Source: Actinomycetota bacterium (GTDB lineage: Bacteria; Actinomycetota; Geothermincolia; Geothermincolales; RBG-13-55-18). From it: 64,000 nt of DNA. Positions 42,801 to 51,296 of this stretch are shown here, piece after piece; the first letter of the stretch is position 1, and each line of letters opens with the position of its first letter. A model generated the notes under the pieces. That model made no database searches and was not told the DNA's origin. It saw nothing but the letters and a program-made list of their open reading frames with translations. Both the position numbers and the translations under genes were made by a program. The DNA lies in the NCBI GenBank assembly GCA_014360655.1, contig JACIXC010000007.1, positions 62,001-126,000 of the forward strand, given 5' to 3'.

Positions 42801-42821
42801 GACGGGCAGTACGTCCGTCAA
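42793..42821 (-). promoter_or_regulatory. Sigma-70 promoter of the TetR-headed cluster
   Basis: Minus-strand TTGACG, 17 nt, TAAAAT. Five of six and five of six matches to consensus at ideal spacing; the -10 lies inside the operator candidate. Confidence 0.65.
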
Positions 42822-42958
42822 CCTTGACCTTTCCTCTTGTGGAGTTTGTTTGTCTTGTCGGGACGATAGGGTGGTTTCCCAACCTTTTTCAACCAGGAAA
42901 GCGCCTACCGAAACGATACAGCATGCCCTCAAGAAGATCCTATTGGACAACCTCTGGT

Positions 42959-43010
42959 CAACCGTGGGGCAACCGCGGGGCAACTGTTAGGCAACCGTGG
43001 GGCACCGTGG
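42959..43010. repeat. 11-bp tandem repeat, four copies
   Basis: Units CAACCGTGGGG, CAACCGCGGGG, CAACTGTTAGG and CAACCGTGGGG at 42959, 42970, 42981 and 42992, then a partial CACCGTGG. It lies in the 530-bp gap between the divergent TetR and hydrolase genes; the rest of the gap has no gene. Confidence 0.85.
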
Positions 43011-43117
43011 TTATGAATACTTCCAGGAGAAAAACCATGTCATACGTCGCTGCGTGAGGAATACAACGGTCGTCATTGGGATGCCACAGCTCCACGGGGG
43101 GAGTTGTCACGATTGCG

Positions 43118-43147
43118 TTGCATTACGATCATTGCCATCAATAAAAT
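43118..43147 (+). promoter_or_regulatory. Predicted promoter of the alpha/beta hydrolase
   Basis: TTGCAT, 18 nt, TAAAAT in a locally AT-rich stretch, about 140 bp before the hydrolase start. Confidence 0.45.
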
Positions 43148-43286
43148 GGTGGCGATTACAAGTGAACAACCTCGGACGCAGGAGGCGGCGGCAAGGGTCA
43201 ACGTGTTTTAGGTTGAAGAGGTGCGCGCGCCCGCAGGCCGCACGGCGAAACGGCGTATGCCCTCCCGTATCGGATGGAGGTGGAAG

Positions 43287-44438
43287 ATGGACGATTCCCG
43301 CGCGGTTCCGCGATCCCTCGGCCTGGAAACGATCCCCTTTAACCCGGAGGAGGTGGCCCCCGGCGCCCACCTGGAAGTCCGTTGCGAGTGTTTCCACACC
43401 GGGGACGGCGTGACCCTGCGCCTCAAGCGGTACGCGAGAGAGGGCGCCCAGCCGGTCATCCTCGTCCACGGCTATACCGGTAACGGCCTGGAGTTCGACC
43501 TGCCCCACCGCAGGCACAACCTCGCCCTTTTCCTGGCGGAGCGGGGTTACGACGTGTGGATCGCGAACTTCCGGGGATGCGGCAGGTGGCCCTACCACAG
43601 CGACACGAACGGCTGGCTGCATTCCGTCGACCACCTGGCCGCCCTGGATGCGCCGGCCCTGGTGGATGGGGTGAGCCTGGCCACGGGCAAGAAGCCCGTG
43701 TGGATAGGGCACAGCATGGGAGGGATGGTCCTCTACATGTACCTCGCCGGCGCGCGCATGACCTCCCACGACGGCGGCTGCGAGGTATCGCTGGACCCGG
43801 CGCTGGCGGCCGAGAGGAACCGTGCTCTCCTGGGAGGGATCACCATCGGCAGCCCTCCCGCCTTTCACCACGGCGGCGGCGCCTGGGTGGCGACGCTCTC
43901 CCGCCTGCCCTTCTTCGACGCCACCGTACGCATGCTCATCCGCCTCTGCGGATCGCTGGAAACGGCGTCCCCGCGCTTTCCCGTCAGCCGCCTCGGCGAC
44001 CTGGTCGCGCGCTTCCCGCGCCTGGGAATGGTGCTGGCGATGCACGGCCCCATCGCCGTTTTTCTCTACAACCGGGAGAACGTTTACCCGGAAGTGGGCT
44101 GCAGCCTCCTGCGATGGGCCTCCGACAACGTCACCGCGCGCATGACCAGGCAGATACTCTCCCTCGTCCGCGACCGTGACTTCCGGGACTACCGCGGTGC
44201 CTGCAGTTACACGGAACGCATGGCGGACATCACCCTGCCCCTCCTCTTCATCACCGGGACCCTGGATTTCGTGGGAGCGGAAAACATCCGCACGCACGGC
44301 TACGAGCTGGTGGCCGGCGAGCGCAAGCGGTTCGAGAACCTCACGGGGTACGGCCACACGGACCTGGTGATGGGGAAGAGGGTCTACGAGGAGGTGTACC
44401 CCCTCATCCTGTCCTGGCTGGAGGAACTCGGGGGTTGA
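43287..44438 (+). CDS. Alpha/beta hydrolase (lipase/esterase-like)
   Basis: 383 residues. Oxyanion-hole segment ILVHGYTGNG, nucleophile elbow GHSMGG (Ser143), acid residue in ITGTLDF and catalytic His in GYGHTDLV near the C-terminus. A region of about 130 residues between elbow and acid acts as a lid. No signal peptide. Similar in layout to acid-lipase/steryl-ester-type hydrolases, but the substrate is unknown. ATG 43287 follows GGAGGTGGAAG; the upstream extension is non-coding. It is divergent from the TetR-headed acyl-CoA cluster, which may suggest a lipid substrate. Confidence 0.85.
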   Translation: MDDSRAVPRSLGLETIPFNPEEVAPGAHLEVRCECFHTGDGVTLRLKRYAREGAQPVILVHGYTGNGLEFDLPHRRHNLALFLAERGYDVWIANFRGCGRWPYHSDTNGWLHSVDHLAALDAPALVDGVSLATGKKPVWIGHSMGGMVLYMYLAGARMTSHDGGCEVSLDPALAAERNRALLGGITIGSPPAFHHGGGAWVATLSRLPFFDATVRMLIRLCGSLETASPRFPVSRLGDLVARFPRLGMVLAMHGPIAVFLYNRENVYPEVGCSLLRWASDNVTARMTRQILSLVRDRDFRDYRGACSYTERMADITLPLLFITGTLDFVGAENIRTHGYELVAGERKRFENLTGYGHTDLVMGKRVYEEVYPLILSWLEELGG

Positions 44439-44599
44439 GCGGGGAGCAAGCGAGCCCGCGCCGCCGGCACGCCGCCCGCCACCGTCCCGACCCGTCAATC
44501 AGTCTCCTCGTCCTCATCCCGCCCGCAGCGAGGAGGCCCGTGAGCGCCGACGTGGCCATCTCGAACGGAACTCGCCTTCCGTCAGCGTGCGCTCCTTCT

Positions 44600-44650
44600 T
44601 ACGCGTGAGATCGCCACGGGGGCGCTTCGCGCCCCCTCGCGATGACGTTC
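44600..44650. repeat. REP-like palindrome
   Basis: GTGAGATCGCC followed by GGGGGCGCTTCGCGCCCCC and TCGCGATGACG: an inner perfect palindrome within the REP-like frame seen elsewhere in the window. Confidence 0.6.
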
Positions 44651-44659
44651 TCTGGTATC

Positions 44660-44876
44660 GTGCCTTACTCGTGCCTTTCTCGCGCCTTTCTCGCGCCCTT
44701 ACGTGCCTTTCTCGCGCCCTTACGTGCCTTATTCGTGCCTTTCTCGCGCCTTTTTCGCGCCCTTACGTGCCTTATTCGTGCCTTACTCGTGCCTTATTCG
44801 TGCCTTTCTCGCGCCTTTTTCGCGCCCTTACGTGCCTTATTCGTGCCTTATTCGTGCCTTACTCGTGCCTTATTCC
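44660..44876. repeat. Array of about 20 units with 10-11 bp period
   Basis: Units of the form GTGCCTTATTC, GTGCCTTTCTC, GCGCCTTTTTC and GCGCCCTTAC in semi-regular order. The array runs into the 3' end of the sensor-HAMP gene, whose stop codon (44870-44872) lies in the last unit. The gap 44439-44869 holds nothing else but the REP-like element. Confidence 0.88.
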
Positions 44877-45856
44877 TCGCCAACGGACCTGGCTATGTAC
44901 TTCCTGAAGCTCTCGACCATCTCCTTGAAGGCGCGCTTCAGGCCCTCGAACTCCTCTCCCTCGCGCACTTTTATATCCACGTCCAGGTCGCCCTCCATGA
45001 CCTGCTCCGCGGCCGCGGAGAGCTCCTCGATGGGAGCGGTTATCTGTCTGCGGATGAGCATGCTGAGCACGAAGAAGGTGATGAGGATGGCCAGGAGCAC
45101 GGATAATCCCACCACCACGGCGATGATCACGATGGCGCGGTTCTTCTCGCTGCTGTAGAAAGCGTTGATGTCCGCCACCGCCTCTTCCATGGAGACGAAG
45201 TCGATGCCCCACGCGCCGGTCAGCACCGGGCTCAGCTTGGAGAGGTCATAGAGGCACATGAGGTACTTGCCCTCGAGCCCGATCTCGGGGATGCCGTCCT
45301 CCAGGTACCTGTAGCTCTCGCCCCCCTCCTCGATATCCTCGATGGTCGCGAGCACCACGTCTGGCACCCGGTATTTCGGCCTTCCGTTCTCGTCCCTTTC
45401 CATGAGCCTGTCGTCTGTCGCCAACATGATGCCGCTCTCGGGGATCATGGGTGGGGTGGCCAACAGGACCTCGATTATGAGATCCACCCCCATGGTTCTC
45501 TCCTCGACGAGCTTTTTCATTCGCTCCTGGGCTTTCAGAAAAGGCTCGCTCAACTCCCCCGAAAGGGTGGCCCCGCTCATCTCCAGGAGCTGCTGCGGAG
45601 TGTATTTTTGCAGGTCTCCCAGGATCTCCTTCGCTTCCACCTCCGCCATGTACTTCATGCCCGTGTCGATGACCTTCGCCTTCTCCTCCACCACCTTGTT
45701 TACGCTCTTCTCGACCATGCGGTTATAGCCGTCGTTGACGAAGAGGAAGATGACCACCCCGCTGGTGACCATGAGGATGACCACCAGCGCCGTTATCTGG
45801 TAGAGGATGCTTGACCTCTTCCTCCCCACCTGCGATTTCTTCCCTCCATCATCCAT
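44870..45856 (-). CDS. Membrane sensor protein ending in HAMP (no output domain)
   Basis: 328 residues. First transmembrane helix ITALVVILMVTSGVVIFLF, an extracytoplasmic sensor of about 190 residues, second helix (VIIAVVVGLSVLLAILITFF), then HAMP (ITAPIEELSAAAEQVMEGDL) and only some 30 further residues. No kinase, methyl-accepting or cyclase domain follows. It could signal through a partner protein or be a receptor shortened by the repeat array at its end. Two sigma-28-like promoters lie upstream. Confidence 0.85.
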   Translation of the reverse strand: MDDGGKKSQVGRKRSSILYQITALVVILMVTSGVVIFLFVNDGYNRMVEKSVNKVVEEKAKVIDTGMKYMAEVEAKEILGDLQKYTPQQLLEMSGATLSGELSEPFLKAQERMKKLVEERTMGVDLIIEVLLATPPMIPESGIMLATDDRLMERDENGRPKYRVPDVVLATIEDIEEGGESYRYLEDGIPEIGLEGKYLMCLYDLSKLSPVLTGAWGIDFVSMEEAVADINAFYSSEKNRAIVIIAVVVGLSVLLAILITFFVLSMLIRRQITAPIEELSAAAEQVMEGDLDVDIKVREGEEFEGLKRAFKEMVESFRKYIARSVGEE

Positions 45857-45928
45857 CCTTGCTACACCTCCATTGCTTCGACCGGTTGCTGTCTATCCGT
45901 CACCGCCGATCTATACAAGTCCTGTGGA

Positions 45929-45956
45929 TTATCGGGTTTCCCTTTCGTCTTATTTA
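45929..45956 (-). promoter_or_regulatory. Sigma-28-like promoter, proximal copy
   Basis: Minus-strand TAAA, 16 nt, CCCGATAA (consensus TAAA-N15-GCCGATAA), about 75 bp before the sensor-HAMP gene. The flanking AGGGAAACCCGATAATCC is shared with the distal copy. Confidence 0.55.
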
Positions 45957-46009
45957 ATCATTGAACATTGCGTGTCCCGTGTTCCGGCCGGACCATCCGG
46001 TACTATGGA

Positions 46010-46036
46010 TTATCGGGTTTCCCTCTCTTTTTATTA
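46010..46036 (-). promoter_or_regulatory. Sigma-28-like promoter, distal copy
   Basis: Minus-strand TAAT, 15 nt, CCCGATAA, 81 bp upstream of the proximal copy and sharing AGGGAAACCCGATAATCC with it; probably a duplication. Confidence 0.45.
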
Positions 46037-46144
46037 AATCGGACCGTGCCTCCCGGGCACCGGCAGGGGCTTCCCGCACAACTCCCGTCCGGCACGCCGG
46101 CAGGCCCGACAGGCGCGGACATCGGGGAAGGCGGAAAAGGGGGT

Positions 46145-46450
46145 CACGGACGAGAGCGCATGGCCAAGCCCTGATGAAGCCGAGATGATGGACGACAGCG
46201 GGTCCGCCCCGACTTACGGCCACGGACGAGAGCGCCTGGCCATGTCTTGATAAAGGCCCAAGGCCGCCGAGCGGATGCCAGGTGTAAAGAAGAAGCACAA
46301 GCGCCGGCCTGGGCTAATGGAAACGGGACCCGGACTGGGGTGGCGGTTGCAGAATAGAGGTTCCGATACCCGGGCAACCCATAGCGGTGTTTTGCGATCC
46401 ACAAGCGGCTTTGGGGCAGTTTCAAAGAGAGGTTCCGGTACCCGGGCAAA
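46145..46450. repeat. Two pairs of direct repeats
   Basis: CACGGACGAGAGCGC occurs at 46145 and 46221 (76 bp apart); AGAGGTTCCG followed by ACCCGGGCAA occurs at 46356 and 46428 (72 bp apart). No gene is seen in 45857-46500. Confidence 0.65.
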
Positions 46451-46500
46451 AGCTCGCCCAGGGACGCTACGAGGGAAGGGGGCTTCCGACCCTGCTACGA

Positions 46501-46821
46501 TCACTCCTCGTCCGGGTCTTCACCGTCACCCTCTCCGGCCTCGGCTATCCAGCGCTCGAGGACCTGCACGATCTTCCTGGCCTGTTCCACGCTGGAGATG
46601 TTGAACTTGGCCTGTTGCCGGTATTCGCCGTTTATACGGCGGTAGCGCCTTATGGTATAACGCTCGGGTCCGTAACCATCCCGCGAGCGCTCCCACTGGC
46701 GGTAGCGGAAAAGCACCGTGGCCCAGGCGCCGCGGGTGATGATCTCCCTGTCCAGCTCCTCGACCACCTGTACCCCGTCTTCCTCGTAATTGATGGTGAT
46801 GTCCTCCACGTCCTCGAACAA
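46501..46821 (-). CDS. Small conserved protein, possibly PC4-like
   Basis: 106 residues, acidic at both ends. The core (ITRGAWATVLFRYRQWERS, YTIRRYRRINGEYRQQ, KFNISSVEQARKIVQVL) has the beta-rich then helical order of small single-strand nucleic-acid-binding proteins of the PC4/YdbC type. I recognise the pattern as a recurring bacterial family but cannot name it with certainty. The start is TTG 46821 after GGAAGGAGAGGGAC. It lies downstream of exonuclease III on the same strand, separated by a polypurine tract, which loosely supports a DNA-related role. Confidence 0.6.
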   Translation of the reverse strand: MFEDVEDITINYEEDGVQVVEELDREIITRGAWATVLFRYRQWERSRDGYGPERYTIRRYRRINGEYRQQAKFNISSVEQARKIVQVLERWIAEAGEGDGEDPDEE

Positions 46822-46849
46822 GTCCCTCTCCTTCCCTTTTTCCTTCCTT

Positions 46850-46972
46850 CTGCCGATCTTCCCTTACCTTCCTTACCTTCCTTGCCTTCCTTGCCTTCCT
46901 TCTTCTCCCTTCCCTTCCCTTTCCTTTCCTTTCTTTCCTTTCTTTCCTTTCTTTCTTCTTCCTTCTCCACGT
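46850..46972. repeat. Polypyrimidine/polypurine tract
   Basis: About 120 bp of nearly pure C/T on the plus strand, made of CCTTCCTTGC-type then CCTTT-type short repeats. On the coding strand it is G/A only, full of GGAAGG motifs, and fills the gap between xth and the small protein gene. Confidence 0.85.
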
Positions 46973-46983
46973 CTACATACCGT

Positions 46984-47757
46984 TCACATATCCAGCACCA
47001 GGCCTATGGGGCAATGGTCCGAGCCCTCCACCTCCGGCAGGATGTATGCCTTCTTCACCCTCTCCCGCAGCTCCTCGCTGACGAAGAAATAATCTATGCG
47101 CCAGCCTATGTTCCTCTCCCTGGCGCGTGTCTTCAGGTCCCACCAGGTGTAATGGCCGGGCTCCTCGTTGAACATGCGGAAGGTGTCCACGTACCCGTGG
47201 GCCACGAACCTGTCCAGCCAGGCGCGCTCCTCGGGAAGGAATCCTGACACCTTGCTGTTCTCCTTCGGCCTTGCCAGGTCTATCTCCCGGTGCGCGGTGT
47301 TGAAGTCCCCGCAGGCCACCACGGGCTTTCCTCCCCCGCGCACCGCCTCCACGTAATCCAGGAAGGCGTCGTAGAAATCCAGCTTGTACCGCAGCCTCTC
47401 CCGCGATTGCTTCCCGTTGGGGAAGTAGACGTTGCAGAGAAGGAAATCGCCGTAGTCTGCGGCCAGGAACCTCCCTTCACTGTCGAACCTGGGTATGCCG
47501 AAGCCGCCGCGCACGCCCTGCGGTTCATGACGCGTGTAGATGGCGACCCCGCTGTAACCCTTGCGGTCCGGCACGGAGAAGAAGGCACGGTATCCTTTCA
47601 CTTCCCGCAGCTCCGGTGGGAGCTGGTCTTCCAGGGCCTTGGTCTCCTGCACACAGAGGATATCGGGGCGGGCCGCGAGGAACCATTCCAGGAACCCCTT
47701 CCCGTACGCCGCCCGCAACCCGTTGACGTTCCAGGAGATGATGGTAAGCCTACCCAT
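46984..47757 (-). CDS. xth: Exodeoxyribonuclease III
   Basis: 257 residues. AP endonuclease/3'-5' exonuclease of base-excision repair. The EEP-family signatures are present: [20 protein letters not shown] (metal-binding Glu), [15 protein letters not shown], and the C-terminal [10 protein letters not shown] and GSDHCPIGL with the catalytic His. ATG 47757 is preferred with GAGG upstream; GTG 47769 is possible. Confidence 0.95.
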   Translation of the reverse strand: MGRLTIISWNVNGLRAAYGKGFLEWFLAARPDILCVQETKALEDQLPPELREVKGYRAFFSVPDRKGYSGVAIYTRHEPQGVRGGFGIPRFDSEGRFLAADYGDFLLCNVYFPNGKQSRERLRYKLDFYDAFLDYVEAVRGGGKPVVACGDFNTAHREIDLARPKENSKVSGFLPEERAWLDRFVAHGYVDTFRMFNEEPGHYTWWDLKTRARERNIGWRIDYFFVSEELRERVKKAYILPEVEGSDHCPIGLVLDM

Positions 47758-47786
47758 TTCCGGCCTCACACCTTCTTTCCACTTTC

Positions 47787-47900
47787 CGTGTTCCTCCCGC
47801 CTCCCGCTTTTTCCTGCCTCCCGTGTTCCTCCCGCCTCCCGACTTTTCCCTCCAGCCTTTTTCCTGCCTCCCGTGTTCCTCCCGCCTCCCGCCTTCCCGC
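47787..47900. repeat. Pyrimidine-rich direct repeats
   Basis: CGTGTTCCTCCCGCCTCCCG occurs three times, at 47787, 47822 and 47872, separated by CTTTTTCCTGCCTCC-like spacers. The gap 47758-48381 holds no gene; TATATT at about 48209 is a possible -10 for the downstream kinase. Confidence 0.75.
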
Positions 47901-48381
47901 ACCCGCCTTTTTCGCTTCCCGCCCGTCCTTACCCCGTCTGTCCTCCTCCCGCCTCATGTGGGCTCGCTTTCCCTCCTGTCCCCGTAACCGCTCAGTCACC
48001 TGATAAGTCCCCGTCCCGAGGCCCGCCTCCCGAAAAGTCCCCCGTTTCCGGGGCCTCGACGCATGTGGTCTCCGCTCAGGCATCCGGCACGCGCTCCCGG
48101 TCCGCGTGCCCACTTCCTTAATATAGCCCACGCGGGGCACGCGCCCAAGGCAGCGGCGGAACCCGCCGCCGGCAGCAGTGTGAAAGGCCTATTTCCGCCC
48201 TTTTTAGGGTATATTTCTGTTGGATGGACGCTGTCGGACGGCGAAAACGCGCCGGGACGGAAAGGCCGGGCGTGGGAAAGGGTTTCCCCTTACCCGCAGC
48301 AACTTCTTACCGGCGCAGGGAAGAGGGATGGCCGGGCGAGGACGCAAGTCAAGGCCTCGTCCTCCTGGGAAGGGAGAGACG

Positions 48382-51240
48382 ATGGGCAAGGCGAGGCCCG
48401 ACGGAAAAGGCGAGAAGCCCGCGCGCGCAAGGGGTGGAACGGACCGCGCGAAGAAACGGGGCGGACCGCGCGAAAAGCCCGGTGGCGTCGACCACGGGGC
48501 CCACCCGGACGAGGAACTGCTTCGTCACATGGTGGATGCCGCCTCCGACGCCATCGTCTGCATCGACGAGGAAGCGCGCATCGTCTTCATCAACCATGCC
48601 GCCGAGGAGCTCTGGGGATACCCGCGCGAAGAGGTCCTGGGCACCGACATGGCGCGGCTGATGGTCCCGGAGGAACAACGCGAACGCTTCGCGCAGTCCT
48701 TCCGAAAGATGATCTCCGGCACGCGCGAGGACATACTTGGGAAGCGACACCGATTTCTCTCCGCCGACAGGCGCGGCCGCCCCTTCGTGGCCGAGGTTTC
48801 ACCTTCCTCCTTCTCCGCCGGCGGGAAGGATTACTTCCTGGCCATCGCCCGGAAAGTCACGGAAAGGGAGCAGCTGGAGAAAGCGCTGCGGGAATCGGAA
48901 GAGCGCTACCGCATCCTGCACGACAACGCGCGCTTCGGCGTGTTCTCCTTCGACCGCGAGCTGGTGATCACCGGCGTCAACCGGGTGGTCTCGGAACTGC
49001 TCGGCTATACCGAGGGGGAGCTCGTGGGGAAGGGTATCCTGGAGCTGGACATCCTCCACCCCGACGATTACCCGCGCGTAGCCACCGCCCTCTCCGAGAT
49101 CTTCGAGGGCCAGAAGGCGTCCCGCAACGACCTGAGGATCAGGAGAAGGGACGGCACCTACCTTGTAGCCGACATCACCGGCGTGCCCATCCGGGGGCCC
49201 TCGGGAGAGGTCGTGGAGGTCATCAACATAGGCGCGGACGTCACCGAGCAGAGGCGCCTTGAAGAAGAGCTCGCTCGACACCGGGCCCACCTGGAAAGGC
49301 TGGTGGAACAACGCACGGAGGAAGTGCAGGAGGCCCTGCAGCGACTGGAGCGCAGCGAGCGCTACTACCGCGCCCTCATCGAAAACGCGTACGACCTCAT
49401 CGCGGTGCTCGACGACGACCTCACCATACGCTACGTCAGCCCCTCCGTGGAGAAGATCTCCGGGTACACGCCGGAGGAGGCGCTGGGCAGGAACGCGCTG
49501 GAGTTCTTTCACCCCGAGGACATGCAGGCGGTGGTGGACTCCTTCCGGCCCGACCTGGAAAACAAAGGGATCACGGAAGTGGCCCGTTACCGTTACCGCC
49601 ACAAGGACGGCACCATGCGCTGGCAGGAAGCCGTGGCCGTCAACCTCCTGGACGACCCCGCGGTAAGGGGCATCGTGGTCAACGCCCGGGACGTGACCGA
49701 GGGCGAGGAGGCGAAGCGGGCGCTCGCCGAGAGCGAGGGGCGCTATCGCACCCTCGTGGAGACCTCACCGGATGCCATCACCGTCACGGACCTCGCGGGA
49801 AAGATCGTCATGATCAACCCTCCGGGAGCGCAGCTGCTGGGCTATGACGGCCCCGAGGAGGTGGCGGGCAGGAACATCCTGGAGTTCATCGCCCTCGAGG
49901 ACCACGCCCGCGCCATCGACTCCATGCGCACCAGGCCCGCGGAAGGAAGGGTGAGGAAAGAGGATTACATCCTCGTGCGCGGGGACGGGACGCGCTTCTG
50001 GGGGGAGATCAGCGCCTCTCTCCTGCGCGACTCCCACGGCAAACCGATCGGCTTCACCGCCATCACCCGCGACATCACCGAGCGCAAAAAGACGGAGATG
50101 GGGCTGGAAAAGCTCAATCGCTGCCTTCTGAGCCTGGGCCACGACCCCCTGGCGAACATCGCCGACATCATCATGGCGGCCGGGGGGATCATGGAGGCGC
50201 GCCTCGCCTGTTACGGCAGGAAGGAGAGGGGCAGGTTCCAGGTCTTCTCGTCGCTGGCGGCGGAGAAGGGGTTCCTCGCCCTGGACAACGTGGAAAACCT
50301 CGTATGCTGGCAATTGATCTCGCGTGGCGTGGATTCCCCCGTCTCGAGCAAGGACCTCCCGGCGGGCGTCTTCGAGAACGACCCCGACGTGATCTCCCAC
50401 CGCCTGCGGGAATGCCTCTGCTATCCCGTGAAACTGAAGAGCGAGCCCATAGGCTGCCTCTGCCTCTTCTTCGACACGGAGCGCCGCTTCAGCGCCGCGG
50501 ACATAGACATCCTCATCATGCTGGGAAGGGCCATCGCCATCGAGGAGGACCGCTGGGATTACCAGGAAGGCCTGCGGGACTTCATAGACATCGCATCCCA
50601 CGAGCTGCGCCACCCCATGGCCCTGCTGGGAGGCTTCTCCGAGCTGCTGCGGGAACGCGCCGGCGAACTGGACGAGAGGACACTCGGCGAGGTCGCCGAT
50701 GCCATAGTCTCCGCCACCGACAGGCTGAAGGATATCGCAGAGGGACTCGTGCGCGTCTCCCTGGTGGAGCGCGACCGCCTCCCTTTTTCGCGCAGGAAGG
50801 AGGATGTGGCGCAGCTCGTCGCGCAGACCCTTTCCGAGATGGAGAAACGCTTCCCGCAAAGGGAATTCCGCTTCAACATGATCGGGGAGATCGGCTCGTG
50901 CCCGGTCGACGCCACCCGCATCCACGAACTGATGGTGATACTCCTGGACAACGCGGTGAAATTCTCCCCCTCCGAAACTGCGGTGGAGGTGCAGTTGGAG
51001 GCGGTCAGGGAGGGGATCATCGTCTCCGTCCTGGACCGCGGGAGGGGAGTGGCGGAGGAAAGCCGCGAGCGCATCTTCGAGCGCTTCTACCAGGTGGAGG
51101 AAGCGCAGCACCATTCCGAGGGCCTGGGCCTGGGGCTTTTCCTGGCGCGCCAGATCGTGGAGGGCCACAACGGGCGCATCTGGCACGAGGACCGTCCGGG
51201 AGGGGGGTCCGCCTTCCGCTTCTTCCTCCCCTACCTCTGA
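48382..51240 (+). CDS. Multi-PAS/GAF sensor histidine kinase
   Basis: 952 residues, cytoplasmic. Four PAS domains lie in a row (beginning near residues 45, 165, 320 and 445; for example SDAIVCIDEEARIVFINHAA), with PAC-like ends such as ITRDITERKKTE. A GAF-like domain follows (about 570-720), then HisKA with IDIASHELRHPMALLGGFSE and HATPase_c with LLDNAVKFSPSE, DRGRGV and GLGLGLFLARQIV. ATG 48382 has GGGAAGGGAGAGACG before it; the frame upstream is Arg-rich and probably untranslated. No adjacent response regulator. Confidence 0.93.
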   Translation: MGKARPDGKGEKPARARGGTDRAKKRGGPREKPGGVDHGAHPDEELLRHMVDAASDAIVCIDEEARIVFINHAAEELWGYPREEVLGTDMARLMVPEEQRERFAQSFRKMISGTREDILGKRHRFLSADRRGRPFVAEVSPSSFSAGGKDYFLAIARKVTEREQLEKALRESEERYRILHDNARFGVFSFDRELVITGVNRVVSELLGYTEGELVGKGILELDILHPDDYPRVATALSEIFEGQKASRNDLRIRRRDGTYLVADITGVPIRGPSGEVVEVINIGADVTEQRRLEEELARHRAHLERLVEQRTEEVQEALQRLERSERYYRALIENAYDLIAVLDDDLTIRYVSPSVEKISGYTPEEALGRNALEFFHPEDMQAVVDSFRPDLENKGITEVARYRYRHKDGTMRWQEAVAVNLLDDPAVRGIVVNARDVTEGEEAKRALAESEGRYRTLVETSPDAITVTDLAGKIVMINPPGAQLLGYDGPEEVAGRNILEFIALEDHARAIDSMRTRPAEGRVRKEDYILVRGDGTRFWGEISASLLRDSHGKPIGFTAITRDITERKKTEMGLEKLNRCLLSLGHDPLANIADIIMAAGGIMEARLACYGRKERGRFQVFSSLAAEKGFLALDNVENLVCWQLISRGVDSPVSSKDLPAGVFENDPDVISHRLRECLCYPVKLKSEPIGCLCLFFDTERRFSAADIDILIMLGRAIAIEEDRWDYQEGLRDFIDIASHELRHPMALLGGFSELLRERAGELDERTLGEVADAIVSATDRLKDIAEGLVRVSLVERDRLPFSRRKEDVAQLVAQTLSEMEKRFPQREFRFNMIGEIGSCPVDATRIHELMVILLDNAVKFSPSETAVEVQLEAVREGIIVSVLDRGRGVAEESRERIFERFYQVEEAQHHSEGLGLGLFLARQIVEGHNGRIWHEDRPGGGSAFRFFLPYL

Positions 51241-51296
51241 ATGCCTCTACTGCCGCATCATGGCGGGACGCAGCCGCTCGGGATATCCTGGGGTAC

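Noticed and set aside
43048-43068. A six-codon leader peptide with a ribosome-binding site
   Set aside because: The frame ATG...TGA is too short and lacks regulatory codons or an attenuator; chance is likely.
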